DNA of 64,000 nt from an uncultured Alistipes sp. (GCA_947591475.1 CANQDE010000002.1:248001-312000), one strand, 5' to 3'. Positions 18,660 through 28,435 are shown, counted from the stretch's first letter. Numbers and translations: made by a program. The notes: generated from the sequence alone by a model not told the origin.

Positions 18660-18948
18660 ATCGGATAATCACCGCATGGACTAACCGGAGGCCCGCATGC
18701 CGATTGATGGCATCGCGCAGTGCGTCGCGCTGATAGAAAAGTTCCGAACGCAGGACGCTCGACTGGATGCGGACATACAGAATGTGCCGTTCTAACCGCA
18801 ACTCGGTCGTAAGGTCGGCCGTCCGATCGCCGACGATGGCCCGCCACGTATCCGGCAGTTTGCCTTCGGCGACCTTTGCCGCGACGTAGGGGCGTTTGAA
18901 GAATTCTTCGAGCAGGTCGCCCATCAACAGGGTTTTCGTCCGTCTCAT
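18658..18948 (-). CDS. DUF721/DciA-like protein
   Basis: A 96-residue protein of the DUF721 family, related to DciA, the ancestral loader of the replicative helicase DnaB. The family features are LLEEFFKRPYVAAKVAEGKL, LPDTWRAIVGDRTADLT and the basic-hydrophobic C-terminal part VRIQSSVLRSELFYQRDAL. Its start overlaps the recF stop by 4 nt (ATGA), so the two are translationally coupled, which matches the usual recF-DUF721 pairing in Bacteroidetes. Confidence 0.88.
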   Translation of the reverse strand: MRRTKTLLMGDLLEEFFKRPYVAAKVAEGKLPDTWRAIVGDRTADLTTELRLERHILYVRIQSSVLRSELFYQRDALRDAINRHAGLRLVHAVIIR

Positions 18949-20057
18949 GGCGTCGGTTCGTGCGATTGTTCGACGGTGATGCGCCCGTCCGTTACGCGGA
19001 AGAGCGTGTAGCGGTCGCAGGCCTTGTCGAGAATGGCCTGCAAACGGGTCGGATTGCAGTCGGTGATGAGAATCTGCCCGAAATCGTCGCCCGTTACCAA
19101 TCGGATGAGCCGTTCGACGCGCGACGCATCGAGTTTGTCGAACAGATCATCGAGCAGCAACAGAGGTTTTTCGTTCTTTTCGCTCGCAACGATGGCATAT
19201 TGGGCCAGTTTGAGCGCAATCAAAAACGATTTCTGTTGCCCTTGCGAACCGTATTTGCGCAGCGGATAGTCGGCGATGCGCAGCACCAAATCGTCGCGAT
19301 GGATGCCGGACGTCGTAAACTCATTCACGAGGTCTTTTTGCCGCGCCGCTTGCAGAATTTCCGCAAACGGACGGTCGTTCAGCTCCGATTTGTAATACAG
19401 CGTTACCTGCTCGCGGTCGTCCGAAAGGGTGCGGTAGTACGATTCGACCAGCGGTTGCAGCCGTTCGACGAACTTCCGGCGCCGGTCGTGGACGAGCGTG
19501 CCGTGGTCAACGAGCTGACGGTCGTAGATGGCGAGCATCGTCTCATCGGGTTGCATCTTCAACAGCCGGTTGCGTTCGGACAGTACAGCGTTGTAGCGCA
19601 TCAAGGCATGCAGATACTCCTTGTCTAATTGGGAGATGCAGGCGTTGAGGTAGCGGCGGCGTTCGTCCGCAGCGTCGCTGATGAGTGCGCCGTCTGCCGG
19701 TGAGACGATGACCGAGGGAATCAATCCCACGTGGTCGGACAGCCGGTCGTACTCTTTTCCGTTGCGTTTCAGCGTCTTGCCGCCTTTGCGAGTACAGGAG
19801 CAGACGATCTGTTCGTTATGATCCGCGTCCGAGATATATCGACCCTCTATCAAAAAACCTTCGGCACCGTGGCGGATGCTTTGACCGTCGGTCATCTGGA
19901 GCGACGATTTGCCCATCGAGAGATAATAGACCGCATCGACGACATTGGTTTTGCCGGCTCCGTTGTCGCCCACCAAGCAATTGACTCCCGGGCACAAGAC
20001 GAGTTCTTCTTGGGCGATGTTCTTGAAGTCGAGCAATGTTATTTTGGCAAGGCGCAT
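18945..20057 (-). CDS. recF: DNA replication and repair protein RecF
   Basis: A 370-residue SMC-like ATPase that loads RecA at ssDNA gaps with RecO and RecR. Walker A is GDNGAGKTNVVDAVYYLSMG, the ABC signature region is YGSQGQQKSFLIALKLAQY, and Walker B is PLLLLDDLFDKLDASR. The start at 20057 gives MRLAKITLLDFKNI, the normal family N-terminus; an upstream in-frame TTG would add 27 residues beyond the promoter. The -7 box ends 4 nt before this ATG, so the mRNA is probably leaderless. The DUF721 gene follows with a 4-nt overlap. Confidence 0.95.
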   Translation of the reverse strand: MRLAKITLLDFKNIAQEELVLCPGVNCLVGDNGAGKTNVVDAVYYLSMGKSSLQMTDGQSIRHGAEGFLIEGRYISDADHNEQIVCSCTRKGGKTLKRNGKEYDRLSDHVGLIPSVIVSPADGALISDAADERRRYLNACISQLDKEYLHALMRYNAVLSERNRLLKMQPDETMLAIYDRQLVDHGTLVHDRRRKFVERLQPLVESYYRTLSDDREQVTLYYKSELNDRPFAEILQAARQKDLVNEFTTSGIHRDDLVLRIADYPLRKYGSQGQQKSFLIALKLAQYAIVASEKNEKPLLLLDDLFDKLDASRVERLIRLVTGDDFGQILITDCNPTRLQAILDKACDRYTLFRVTDGRITVEQSHEPTP

Positions 20058-20061
20058 GGGA

Positions 20062-20093
20062 CAAAGATAGGAAAAGTCGAGCGCAGAAGCAAG
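20062..20093 (-). promoter_or_regulatory. recF promoter (CTTG-N20-TATCTTTG)
   Basis: On the minus strand TATCTTTG (20062-20069) has CTTG (20090-20093) 20 bp upstream. The spacer closely matches that of comEC (both contain CTTCT, CGCTCGACTT). The ATG begins 4 nt after the box. Confidence 0.75.
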
Positions 20094-20119
20094 CGTCAGC
20101 TTGATTATGCCGAGACGGC

Positions 20120-20144
20120 GTATCTTCGGCGAAGCCAAAGATAC
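20120..20144 (-). repeat. Family P palindrome, copy P1
   Basis: Minus strand: GTATCTTTGGC plus GCCGAAGATAC around TTC, a near-perfect 25-bp palindrome that contains TATCTTTG, followed by a CGTCTCGGC tail. It lies 63 bp upstream of the recF start. Confidence 0.85.
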
Positions 20145-20148
20145 GAAA

Positions 20149-20335
20149 TTTTTATTAGCGCACCGCTTTTGGAACCGCTTTTAGAAGCGGCCCATTGGGC
20201 CGCTGCGGGCCGAAGCCTCCGCCCGCGGAGGCCCGCCTATCGGCGTTCTCCGCAGTCTTCGCCCCGCCGCTTTTGAAAGCGGTTCCCGATGCGTTAGATC
20301 GTTACCGTGCTTTTTAACGCTTTCTTCGCTACCGA
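20149..20335 (-). repeat. Composite repeat B+D, copy B1
   Basis: On the minus strand the B core (AGCGAAGAAAGCGTTAAAAA through ACGCATCGGGAACCGC and an AAAAGCGG hairpin) leads into the D core (GGCCTCCGCGGGCGGAGGC) and ends with GCGCTAATAAAAA, next to palindrome P1. It fills the recF-gapA gap together with family A copy A2; no gene is supported there. Confidence 0.8.
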
Positions 20336-20517
20336 TACTTTGCCGAAATGGCCTATTTCCGATGCAACTAAAGATAAGCAAAAAAACGGGTTTTGCGATA
20401 AGGCAGGATAATTGCAGCATCCGTTTCGGCGGAAATGTCCGAAGCGACGAAAAAAGGGACGTTTCGGCCTATGGGCCGGTATGTGGTTCGTTCCGGCCGA
20501 GTTTCTAAAAAGGCGAT

Positions 20518-20701
20518 TAGATACAAATTTACACTGATGGTACTCCAAAACCGTATCACCTTGCGGGCTCCGACCGAAGCCCCTCCCAAGGGAGGGGTTT
20601 AGGGTGGGGTCCAATCTGTAAACGCGGCTTTGCCGCGAGCGACACAACCGACGGCAATGTAAATCCATTCGCTAACTCGATTCGGTGCAAAATCGTATAT
20701 A
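20518..20701 (+). repeat. Family A MITE-like element, copy A2 (184 bp)
   Basis: Full-length copy in the same orientation as A1, with terminal TAGATACAAATTTACACTGA and the inverted TATATACGATTTTGCACCGA. Both internal hairpins are present (GAAGCCCC/GGGGTTT and CGCGGCtttGCCGCG). It ends 29 bp before the gapA -33 box. Confidence 0.85.
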
Positions 20702-20730
20702 GTTATTTCTAAAAAATTTATCTAATTTTA

Positions 20731-20762
20731 TTTGCGCGGGAACGAGAAAGTATGTACTTTTG
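20731..20762 (+). promoter_or_regulatory. gapA promoter (TTTG-N20-TACTTTTG)
   Basis: TTTG at 20731-20734 and TACTTTTG at 20755-20762 are 20 bp apart and leave a 52-nt leader to the gapA ATG. This is a consensus arrangement, fitting a highly expressed glycolytic gene. Confidence 0.85.
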
Positions 20763-20799
20763 CGCTGTGAAAAAAATAACGGTGGATTTTTCCAATTAA

Positions 20800-21831
<1,032 letters not shown>

Positions 21832-21854
21832 GCTCTCCTGCTTGGATAGCCGAT

Positions 21855-21887
21855 AAAAAACGGCCCGATTTTTCGGGCCGTTTTTTT
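21855..21887 (+). terminator. gapA terminator
   Basis: AAAACGGCCCGA and TCGGGCCGTTTT flank a TTTT loop and are followed by a T-tract, 24 bp after the stop. Its T-tract overlaps the TTTG of the next promoter. Confidence 0.92.
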
Positions 21888-21915
21888 GTTTTTTTCACCT
21901 CGGGTATTAAATTTG
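21885..21915 (+). promoter_or_regulatory. Promoter of the PepSY-like gene (TTTG-N19-TAAATTTG)
   Basis: TTTG at 21885-21888 is embedded in the gapA terminator T-tract; TAAATTTG at 21908-21915 follows after 19 bp. Confidence 0.7.
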
Positions 21916-21949
21916 CAGAAACAGAAATTTGTGTCTCAATCAAAATCGT

Positions 21950-22402
21950 ATGGTTATGATGAAAAAAGTCAGGATGATGCTTGCCAGCCTGTCGCTGCTG
22001 GTCGCAGCCGTTCCCGTTTTTGCGTCCGATGGACGTCCGATCGACGTGTCGGAGCTTCCCGCGCCCGCCCGTCAGTTTATCGAAACCCATTTCGCCGATG
22101 CGAAGGTCTCTTATGCGACGGTCGAGGGCCGAGTGCTCGACAAGGAGTACGAGGTGGTCTTCACCGACGGCCGCAAGGTCGAGTTCGGCAAGAACGGCGA
22201 ATGGGAACAGGTCGATGCGAAGCGCGGCCAATTCCCGATGGCGGTGCTCCCGCAGTCGATCCGCACCTATCTGCGCCAGAATTATCCGGATACGCCGGTC
22301 TCGAAAATCGACCGCGACCGGCGCGGTTACGAGGTGGAATTGCGCAGCGGGCTCGAACTCGATTTCGACCGGAACGGCCGTCTGCTCAAAATCGACGATT
22401 GA
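21950..22402 (+). CDS. Secreted PepSY-like (DUF2874-type) protein
   Basis: A small periplasmic protein with a signal peptide ending VFA before SDGRPIDVSELP. The mature part has two similar repeats of the PepSY-like fold: LPAPARQFIETHFADAKVSY then EVVFTDGRKVEFGKNGEWEQ, and LPQSIRTYLRQNYPDTPVSK then EVELRSGLELDFDRNGRLLK. Such proteins are common and uncharacterised in Bacteroidetes; binding of a ligand or inhibition of a partner is a guess. In-frame ATGs at 21950, 21956 and 21959 are all possible starts; the difference is only three residues. Confidence 0.82.
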   Translation: MVMMKKVRMMLASLSLLVAAVPVFASDGRPIDVSELPAPARQFIETHFADAKVSYATVEGRVLDKEYEVVFTDGRKVEFGKNGEWEQVDAKRGQFPMAVLPQSIRTYLRQNYPDTPVSKIDRDRRGYEVELRSGLELDFDRNGRLLKIDD

Positions 22403-22445
22403 TTGCGGTGCGCGGTTTTCGAAACGAATACCGCCACTCCGAATG

Positions 22446-22479
22446 ATACGGCCCGCTTCATCGAGAATGCGGGCCGTAT
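22446..22479. terminator. Hairpin after the PepSY-like gene
   Basis: ATACGGCCCGC and GCGGGCCGTAT form an 11-bp perfect stem with a 12-nt loop, 43 bp after the stop. There is no T-tract, so termination is only likely. Confidence 0.5.
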
Positions 22480-22527
22480 GCGTTATAGGCGGAAGCAATG
22501 TCGGTATCGGAAAATACGATGCGGATT

Positions 22528-22561
22528 TTTGAACAAGCGACCGATTTCTGTCGTATCTTTG
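22528..22561 (+). promoter_or_regulatory. Ferritin promoter (TTTG-N22-TATCTTTG)
   Basis: TTTG at 22528-22531 and TATCTTTG at 22554-22561, 42 bp before the ferritin ATG. I see no obvious Fur-box palindrome overlapping it. Confidence 0.7.
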
Positions 22562-22603
22562 CAATGAGAAAAACACGGAAGAAACTTAAACACAGATACG
22601 ATT

Positions 22604-23128
<525 letters not shown>

Positions 23129-23154
23129 TAGCATTCCTACAAACTTAATAAATG

Positions 23155-23196
23155 TCCGTGCATCGCGTGGGTTTTCCGCGGCGCACGGATTTTTTG
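23155..23196 (+). terminator. Ferritin terminator
   Basis: TCCGTGC and GCACGGA pair, with an internal CGCG pairing, and are followed by TTTTTT, 26 bp after the stop. Confidence 0.8.
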
Positions 23197-23219
23197 TTGG
23201 TTTTTCCCGACGAAATCGT

Positions 23220-23242
23220 TATCTTTGGCTTCGCCGAAGATA
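23220..23242 (+). repeat. Family P palindrome, copy P2
   Basis: TATCTTTGGC plus GCCGAAGATA around TTC, followed by a TCCGTCTCGGCAAAA tail. The embedded TATCTTTG points towards comEC. A segment of about 80 bp containing CGCGCTAATAAAAAA (module C) separates it from the comEC promoter. Confidence 0.85.
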
Positions 23243-23322
23243 CTCCGTCTCGGCAAAACAAGTGAATCGGGAGCGACCGCGACTATCATAAGCATAGAGA
23301 CTATGAATCGCGCTAATAAAAA

Positions 23323-23355
23323 ATTGCTTCTACGCTCGACTTATCGTTATCTTTG
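23323..23355 (+). promoter_or_regulatory. comEC promoter (ATTG-N21-TATCTTTG)
   Basis: TATCTTTG at 23348-23355, with ATTG at 23323-23326. The spacer (CTTCTACGCTCGACTT core) is nearly that of recF. The ATG starts 5 nt after the box. Confidence 0.7.
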
Positions 23356-23360
23356 ATGTT

Positions 23361-24896
23361 ATGAGTATCCGTTGCCTGCTCGAACGGTTGGAACAGGTGT
23401 CCGTGTTGAAGGCGTTCGTACCGTTCCTCATCGGCATCCTGTTGGCGGAGCATTACGCATTGCCCGGGTGGTTTCTCGTGGCTGTCGTCCTACTCGCCGG
23501 CGGCTGCGCTGCGATGTTCCGTTCTTCGGTCGCAGCGATTGCGTTGTTGCTCGCCGTCGGATTCGGAACGGCTCAGCTTCGGCAGCGGCATCGCACCGTG
23601 CCTCGGGATGTAACAGTTCTTTTTGACCTGCGTGTCGAAGGAATTCCTTCCGCTCGCGGTGCTCGTTCTTCGGTCGAGGCCGAAGTTATCGCATGGCGCG
23701 AGCTGTCGTCGGACGAATGGTTTGCCGCCGGCGACCGGTTGATGCTCTATACAGACAGCCTCGTCGACCTGCAAGCCGGCGAACGCATCGGTTGCCGCGG
23801 CCGCATCCGCGATTTTCGCGGTGGGGCGGCGAGTTATCGGCGGTTGATGCGTCGTCGCGGATTTTCCGGAACGATGTGGGTCGGCGAACGCAACCTGTTA
23901 TTCCGAAGTCCGACAAAAAAGCATTCGTTTCATGTTGCGGCCGTCGGGCGGTTGGCTCGGCTCGGATTGTCTGGTGGAGCGGATGCCCTCGTTCGAGCGA
24001 TGGCGGCGGGTGACAAGAGCCGCCTCACTCCCGACCTGCGCGAACAATATGCCCGTTGCGGATTTTCGCATCTGTTGGCCGTGTCGGGATTGCACACGGG
24101 CATCGTTTTCGGATTGATCTACCTGTTGTTCGGTTGGTTGTTCCTGTTTCGGCGGGGACATCTCTATTATTACGTGCTCAGCGCGGCGGCCATTTGGATT
24201 TTCGTTGCGGCGGCGGGATTCCCGCCCAGCGCCGTGCGGGCCGCCGTCATGTGTACGCTCATGCAAAGTGCGCTGTTTGCTGGACGGGAGTACGTCGCTT
24301 TGAATTCGTTGGCCATCGCAGCCTTCATCATGCTGTTGTGGAACCCCGCTTGGGTCGGCGACATCAGTTTTCAGTTATCGTTTCTTGCGGTCTTTTTCTT
24401 GTTGGTTTGGGGCATGCCGATTCAGCGGCGGATTCGTACCCATTGGCGGGCGGTCGATACGGTGATTGCGGCTGTTGTGGTCAGCTTGATTGCCGGATTC
24501 GCCACGGCACCGCTCGTCGCGCATACGTTCGGCACAATTCCGGTGGCCGGGTTGTTGTTGAATCCGATTGCCGTCTTGCTGGCTGCGGTCATCATCTTGT
24601 GCGGAACGGTATGGATGCTCGTGCCCGTGCCGTTTCTCGCACCGGTGTTCCGTTGGTGCATCGAGACGGCTGCTTCAGCGCTCGATGCGTTGGCCCGGCT
24701 CGCCGAGTATCTTCCGGCCACGACGGTCGGATGTCGCCCCGACAAAACAACGACTTGTTGCATCTATCTGTTGTTACTCGCTGCGACGCTCGCCGCCTGG
24801 TCGGTCGAGCCCCGCAAGAAAGAAACATTGGATGATACACGCAAAAAACACGGTCATGCGTCCGAATCGGAAATCGAACTACCACCGTATAAATAA
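23361..24896 (+). CDS. ComEC/Rec2-family DNA-uptake membrane protein
   Basis: A 511-residue polytopic membrane protein of the ComEC family, the channel for ssDNA entry in natural transformation. A DUF4131-like N-terminal region with membrane helices precedes the competence domain (PF03772), which shows FSHLLAVSGLHTGIVFGLIY and AAAGFPPSAVRAAVMCTLMQ. It lacks the C-terminal metallo-beta-lactamase domain found in Bacillus-type ComEC. The start codon lies 5 nt after a TATCTTTG box, so a leaderless transcript is likely. No other competence genes are adjacent, though cinA lies 16 kb away. Confidence 0.88.
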   Translation: MSIRCLLERLEQVSVLKAFVPFLIGILLAEHYALPGWFLVAVVLLAGGCAAMFRSSVAAIALLLAVGFGTAQLRQRHRTVPRDVTVLFDLRVEGIPSARGARSSVEAEVIAWRELSSDEWFAAGDRLMLYTDSLVDLQAGERIGCRGRIRDFRGGAASYRRLMRRRGFSGTMWVGERNLLFRSPTKKHSFHVAAVGRLARLGLSGGADALVRAMAAGDKSRLTPDLREQYARCGFSHLLAVSGLHTGIVFGLIYLLFGWLFLFRRGHLYYYVLSAAAIWIFVAAAGFPPSAVRAAVMCTLMQSALFAGREYVALNSLAIAAFIMLLWNPAWVGDISFQLSFLAVFFLLVWGMPIQRRIRTHWRAVDTVIAAVVVSLIAGFATAPLVAHTFGTIPVAGLLLNPIAVLLAAVIILCGTVWMLVPVPFLAPVFRWCIETAASALDALARLAEYLPATTVGCRPDKTTTCCIYLLLLAATLAAWSVEPRKKETLDDTRKKHGHASESEIELPPYK

Positions 24897-25077
24897 GGGT
24901 GGAAGTGTCCATCATGTCTATCGAAAGTAAAGTATTTTTAGGTTTGCAAAATGGCGGGCCGAAGACGGCGGGCCGCTGACATTGCGGATATAACGGTGGG
25001 CAGCGACGATGACGATCTGAATTGTAATAAGGTTCTACTGCATCACGAATCGCTTTTAAAAGCGGCGCTAATAAAAA

Positions 25078-25102
25078 GTATCTTTGGCTTCGCCGAAGAT
25101 AC
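25078..25102 (+). repeat. Family P palindrome, copy P3
   Basis: GTATCTTTGGC plus GCCGAAGATAC around TTC, a 25-bp near-perfect palindrome with an embedded TATCTTTG, followed by TGCGCCTCAGC. Confidence 0.88.
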
Positions 25103-25140
25103 TGCGCCTCAGCAATGTCCAAATAATTAAGAGCTTTCGT

Positions 25141-25197
25141 AGCGGAAGCGTCGATGACCGTCGAAAGCACGGTGAGCGTCTACCGCGCTAATAAAAA
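25141..25197 (+). repeat. Module C copy upstream of lptF/G
   Basis: AGCGGAAGCG, then GTCGAAAGCACGGTGAGCGT, then CTACCGCGCTAATAAAAA. Related copies are at 30462-30505 and, inverted, at 55529-55590. It abuts the TATCTTTG box of the gene. Confidence 0.7.
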
Positions 25198-25203
25198 TTT
25201 TCG

Positions 25204-25211
25204 TATCTTTG
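25204..25211 (+). promoter_or_regulatory. -7 box of lptF/G (TATCTTTG)
   Basis: The box ends 6 nt before the ATG at 25218, so the message is likely leaderless. The -33 position is occupied by module C and has no TTTG. Confidence 0.65.
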
Positions 25212-25217
25212 CACACC

Positions 25218-26321
25218 ATGAAGCTGCAATCGCCCGGGTTCAAAATTCTGGACCGCTACATACTGGGAAAGTTCCTGTCGACCTACTTTTTCGCCATCGC
25301 CATGATTATCGTCATCGTGGTAACGTTCGACTACGTGGAGAAAATCGACGACTTCACCGAACTCAAAGCCCCGTTCAAGGCGATCGCTTTCGATTATTAT
25401 CTGAATTTCATCCCCTTTTTCGTCAACCAGTTCAGCGGCCTGTTTACCTTCATCGCTTGCATCTTCTTCACCTCGAAGATGGCCTATCAGACCGAAATCA
25501 TCGCCATGCTTTCGGGCGGCATGTCGTTCCGACGGCTTATGTGGCCCTATTTTCTCGGGGCCGTCATCATCGCCGCTCTGTCGCTGTTGCTGAGCCTCTG
25601 GTTGATTCCCATTTCGCAACAGCATATCGTCCGGTTCGAGCAACAGTACATCAAGCGCCACACCAACGGCACCTACGACCGGCACATCTATCGCCAGATC
25701 GACCCCGGTACGTTCGCCTACATCCGCGGATATAACGAGCAGAGCCAGCAGGCTTCGTTCTTCGCGTTGGAGCATTACGACGGCGGGACGATGACCCATT
25801 CGTTGGAGGCGGCCGACGTGCATTTCGACCCCGAAACCAAACGGTGGACAGCCTTGCGCTATACGCAGCGGATGTTCGATTCGACGGGCATGGAGAGTTT
25901 CTCGCAGCATCGCAACCTCGACACGTTAATCAATCTCGAAGCCACCGAACTGGGCCGTATCAGCGAACTGATTCTGACAATGAACATCGTGCAGCTCAAC
26001 AAGTTTCTCAGCCAGCAGCGCGACAAGGGTTCCGATGAACTCGGCATCATCGAGGTGGAACGGCATTCGCGCTTCGCCTATCCGCTTTCGACTTTCATTC
26101 TGACTCTGATCGGCGTGTCGCTCTCCTCGCGCAAGGTGCGGGGCGGTACCGGTCTGCACATCGGCATCGGCATCACGCTCTGTTTCTCCTACATCCTGTT
26201 CAACCGTTTCTTCGCTGAGTTCGCCAAGAGCGGCACCCTCCCGCCGTGGATTGCCGTGTGGCTCCCGAATATCATCTATCTGTGCATTGCCGTGTACCTC
26301 TACCGCAAGGCACCCAAATGA
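25218..26321 (+). CDS. LptF/LptG-family LPS export permease
   Basis: A 367-residue YjgP/YjgQ-family inner-membrane protein; LptF and LptG form the permease that extracts LPS towards the outer membrane. The family start LDRYILGKFLSTYFFAIAMI is followed by three N-terminal helices, a periplasmic beta-jellyroll domain (about 130-260), and three C-terminal helices including AYPLSTFILTLIGVSLSSRK. LptF and LptG cannot be told apart here. The ATG at 25218 fits the family; an upstream TTG would lie inside the promoter box. The PASTA gene follows after 9 bp. Confidence 0.9.
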   Translation: MKLQSPGFKILDRYILGKFLSTYFFAIAMIIVIVVTFDYVEKIDDFTELKAPFKAIAFDYYLNFIPFFVNQFSGLFTFIACIFFTSKMAYQTEIIAMLSGGMSFRRLMWPYFLGAVIIAALSLLLSLWLIPISQQHIVRFEQQYIKRHTNGTYDRHIYRQIDPGTFAYIRGYNEQSQQASFFALEHYDGGTMTHSLEAADVHFDPETKRWTALRYTQRMFDSTGMESFSQHRNLDTLINLEATELGRISELILTMNIVQLNKFLSQQRDKGSDELGIIEVERHSRFAYPLSTFILTLIGVSLSSRKVRGGTGLHIGIGITLCFSYILFNRFFAEFAKSGTLPPWIAVWLPNIIYLCIAVYLYRKAPK

Positions 26322-26330
26322 CCCGTCGTT

Positions 26331-27311
26331 ATGTCTGTGAAACAAGCCTCCCGAACCCTTATCGAACGATACAAACAGCAGTATCCGTTGCTTTGGAATA
26401 TCGTTTTGATTGCCGCCATCATCCTCGTCTTGGCCGTGGCCGCCCATCTCGTCATGCAGGTAGGTACGCGCCACGGCGCCCGACGCCGAGTGCCCGACTT
26501 TACGGGTCTGCGGCTCGACGAGGCCCAACGTGTCGCTCATAAGAACCGGTTGCGGCTTTACGTCAACGATTCGTTGTTCGTGCCGGCATACGAAGGCGGC
26601 GTCGTGCTCGACCAGTTGCCCGAAGGGGGCGTCGAGGTCAAGCCGGGTCGTACGATTTATCTGACCATCAATTCATTCCGCGAGAAACGGGTGCCCGTGC
26701 CCTATGTCGCCGGACGGTCGCTGCGGCAGGCCAAAAACATGCTGGAAATCGCCGGATTGGAGATCGCCGAGTTGATTTATCGTCCCGATATTGCCACCAA
26801 TTACGTGCTGGAGGAGTTTTGCGAACGGAAGCAGGTGTTGGAAGATTCGAAAATCGAAGCGGGAATCGGTTCGGGTGTTACGCTCTACGTGGGGGCCGAG
26901 CCAGGGAACGATGCGACGGTCGTCCCGATGCTCGTCGGTTTTTCACTCAAACAGGCGAAAAGCCGGTTGTGGGAGTTGGGATTGAATGTCGGCCGCATCG
27001 GGTTCGACGAGGGCATCAATCTGTTGAACCAGCGGGATGCTTGCGTCTATATTCAGTCGCCTGCGGCCGAACGGACGGTTACGCTCGGTACGCGGGTCGA
27101 TTTACGGTTGACGCTCGACCGGAAAAAGGTCGAGGAACAGATCGAATTGGCCGAGAAAGCGGCCAAGGCTTTGGCCGCCGAGCGGTTGCGTGCAGAACAG
27201 GAACGGGCCGATTCGGCAGCTGCGGCTGCGGCATTACAGGAGGCCACAGATGCAACGACGGAACCAGCGACGGATGGATTCCGCTACGATAACGAAGGCT
27301 TTTTCGATTGA
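26331..27311 (+). CDS. PASTA-domain membrane protein
   Basis: A 326-residue bitopic protein: a short cytoplasmic N-terminus, one transmembrane helix (IVLIAAIILVLAVAAHLVMQ), then three PASTA domains beginning near RRVPDFTGLRLDEAQRVA, VPVPYVAGRSLRQAKNMLEI and VVPMLVGFSLKQAKSRLWEL. The C-terminal tail is Ala/Glu-rich and probably helical. PASTA domains bind peptidoglycan or muropeptides in kinases and PBPs; there is no kinase or transpeptidase domain here. It shares one base with the next gene (TGATG), so translation is coupled. Confidence 0.9.
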   Translation: MSVKQASRTLIERYKQQYPLLWNIVLIAAIILVLAVAAHLVMQVGTRHGARRRVPDFTGLRLDEAQRVAHKNRLRLYVNDSLFVPAYEGGVVLDQLPEGGVEVKPGRTIYLTINSFREKRVPVPYVAGRSLRQAKNMLEIAGLEIAELIYRPDIATNYVLEEFCERKQVLEDSKIEAGIGSGVTLYVGAEPGNDATVVPMLVGFSLKQAKSRLWELGLNVGRIGFDEGINLLNQRDACVYIQSPAAERTVTLGTRVDLRLTLDRKKVEEQIELAEKAAKALAAERLRAEQERADSAAAAAALQEATDATTEPATDGFRYDNEGFFD

Positions 27312-28435
27312 TGGACGAGGTGCGCAACAGGTCGGAGAGCCGACCGGCCGATGAACTTCTGCCCGAGGAGGTCGAAATCGACGCGGGTGCGACGAGCGAT
27401 GAGGACGACGAAGCCGCAGGGCTTTACGAGCATTTCGCGATTACGGCGGACAAGGGGCAGTCGTTGTTGCGGCTCGACAAGTTTCTGACGGCGCACATGT
27501 TGCACTGTTCGCGCAATCGCATCCAAGCGGCGGCCGACAGCGGCAACATTCTGGTGAATGGGTCGATAGCTAAGTCGAGTTATCGCGTAAAACCGTTCGA
27601 TCGGATTCAAATCGTGCTGCCTTATCCCAAGCGCGAATACGAGATTATACCTGAGGATATTCCGCTCGTCATTCCCTACGAAGACGACGACATCGTGCTG
27701 GTCAACAAACCGGCCGGCATGGTGGTGCATCCGGGGGTCGGCAACCGCAACGGCACGTTGGTCAATGCCATGTCGTGGCATCTGCGCAACCTGCCGATGT
27801 ACAGCGAAGGCAATACGCGGGCGGGGCTCGTGCACCGCATCGACAAGAATACGTCGGGGCTGTTGGTGATGGCCAAGAACGAACAGGCGCTGGCCCGTTT
27901 GGGCAAACAGTTTTTCGATCACTCCATTCAGCGGCGTTACGTGGCGTTGGTGTGGGGCAATTTCGAGGAGGACGAGGGTACCATCACCGGAAACATCGGC
28001 CGCAGTCCTAAAGATCGGCAGAAAATGTACGTTTTCGCCGACGGCTCGGAGGGCAAATGGGCTGTAACCCATTGGAAGGTGTTGCGGCGTTTCGGTTATG
28101 TAACACTCGTGGAGTGTCGGTTGGAGACCGGCCGCACGCATCAGATTCGCGTCCACATGGCGTGGATCGGCCATCCGTTGTTCAACGACGAACGCTATGG
28201 CGGCGACCGTATTCTGAAAGGTACGACCTTCTCGAAATACCGGCAGTTTATCGAAAATTGTTTTGCGGCGATGCCGCGTCATGCGTTGCATGCACGGTTG
28301 TTGGGCTTCGAGCATCCGACGACCCACGAGCAGGTGCTGTTCGAAAGCGATCTGCCTGCCGATTTCAAGGAGTTGTTGGCCAAGTGGGAGCGGTACACCG
28401 CCTCATCGACGGCGTCGCCGGTGCAGGAATCGTAA
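27311..28435 (+). CDS. RluA/RluD-family pseudouridine synthase
   Basis: A 374-residue enzyme that isomerises uridines in 23S rRNA (RluD-type) or related RNAs. An S4 RNA-binding domain (LRLDKFLTAHMLHCSRNRIQ) precedes the catalytic domain, whose Asp lies in RAGLVHRIDKNTSGLLVMAK; GRTHQIRVHMAWIGHPLFND is the second family motif. About 45 extra acidic residues precede the S4 domain. The ATG at 27311 overlaps the PASTA-gene stop. Confidence 0.93.
   Translation: MDEVRNRSESRPADELLPEEVEIDAGATSDEDDEAAGLYEHFAITADKGQSLLRLDKFLTAHMLHCSRNRIQAAADSGNILVNGSIAKSSYRVKPFDRIQIVLPYPKREYEIIPEDIPLVIPYEDDDIVLVNKPAGMVVHPGVGNRNGTLVNAMSWHLRNLPMYSEGNTRAGLVHRIDKNTSGLLVMAKNEQALARLGKQFFDHSIQRRYVALVWGNFEEDEGTITGNIGRSPKDRQKMYVFADGSEGKWAVTHWKVLRRFGYVTLVECRLETGRTHQIRVHMAWIGHPLFNDERYGGDRILKGTTFSKYRQFIENCFAAMPRHALHARLLGFEHPTTHEQVLFESDLPADFKELLAKWERYTASSTASPVQES

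Larger units (their letters stand above)
24897..25217. other. Intergenic repeats upstream of lptF/G
   Basis: The 321 bp hold no supported gene. Contents: a GC-rich stretch (24955-24990), a CGCTTTTAAAAGCG palindrome followed by GCGCTAATAAAAA (25050-25077), palindrome P3, then module C ending CGCGCTAATAAAAA immediately before the lptF/G promoter box. Confidence 0.7.

Noticed and set aside
20294..20668. Minus-strand frame in the recF-gapA gap
   Set aside because: It is composed of family A and B repeat sequence and has no protein motif.
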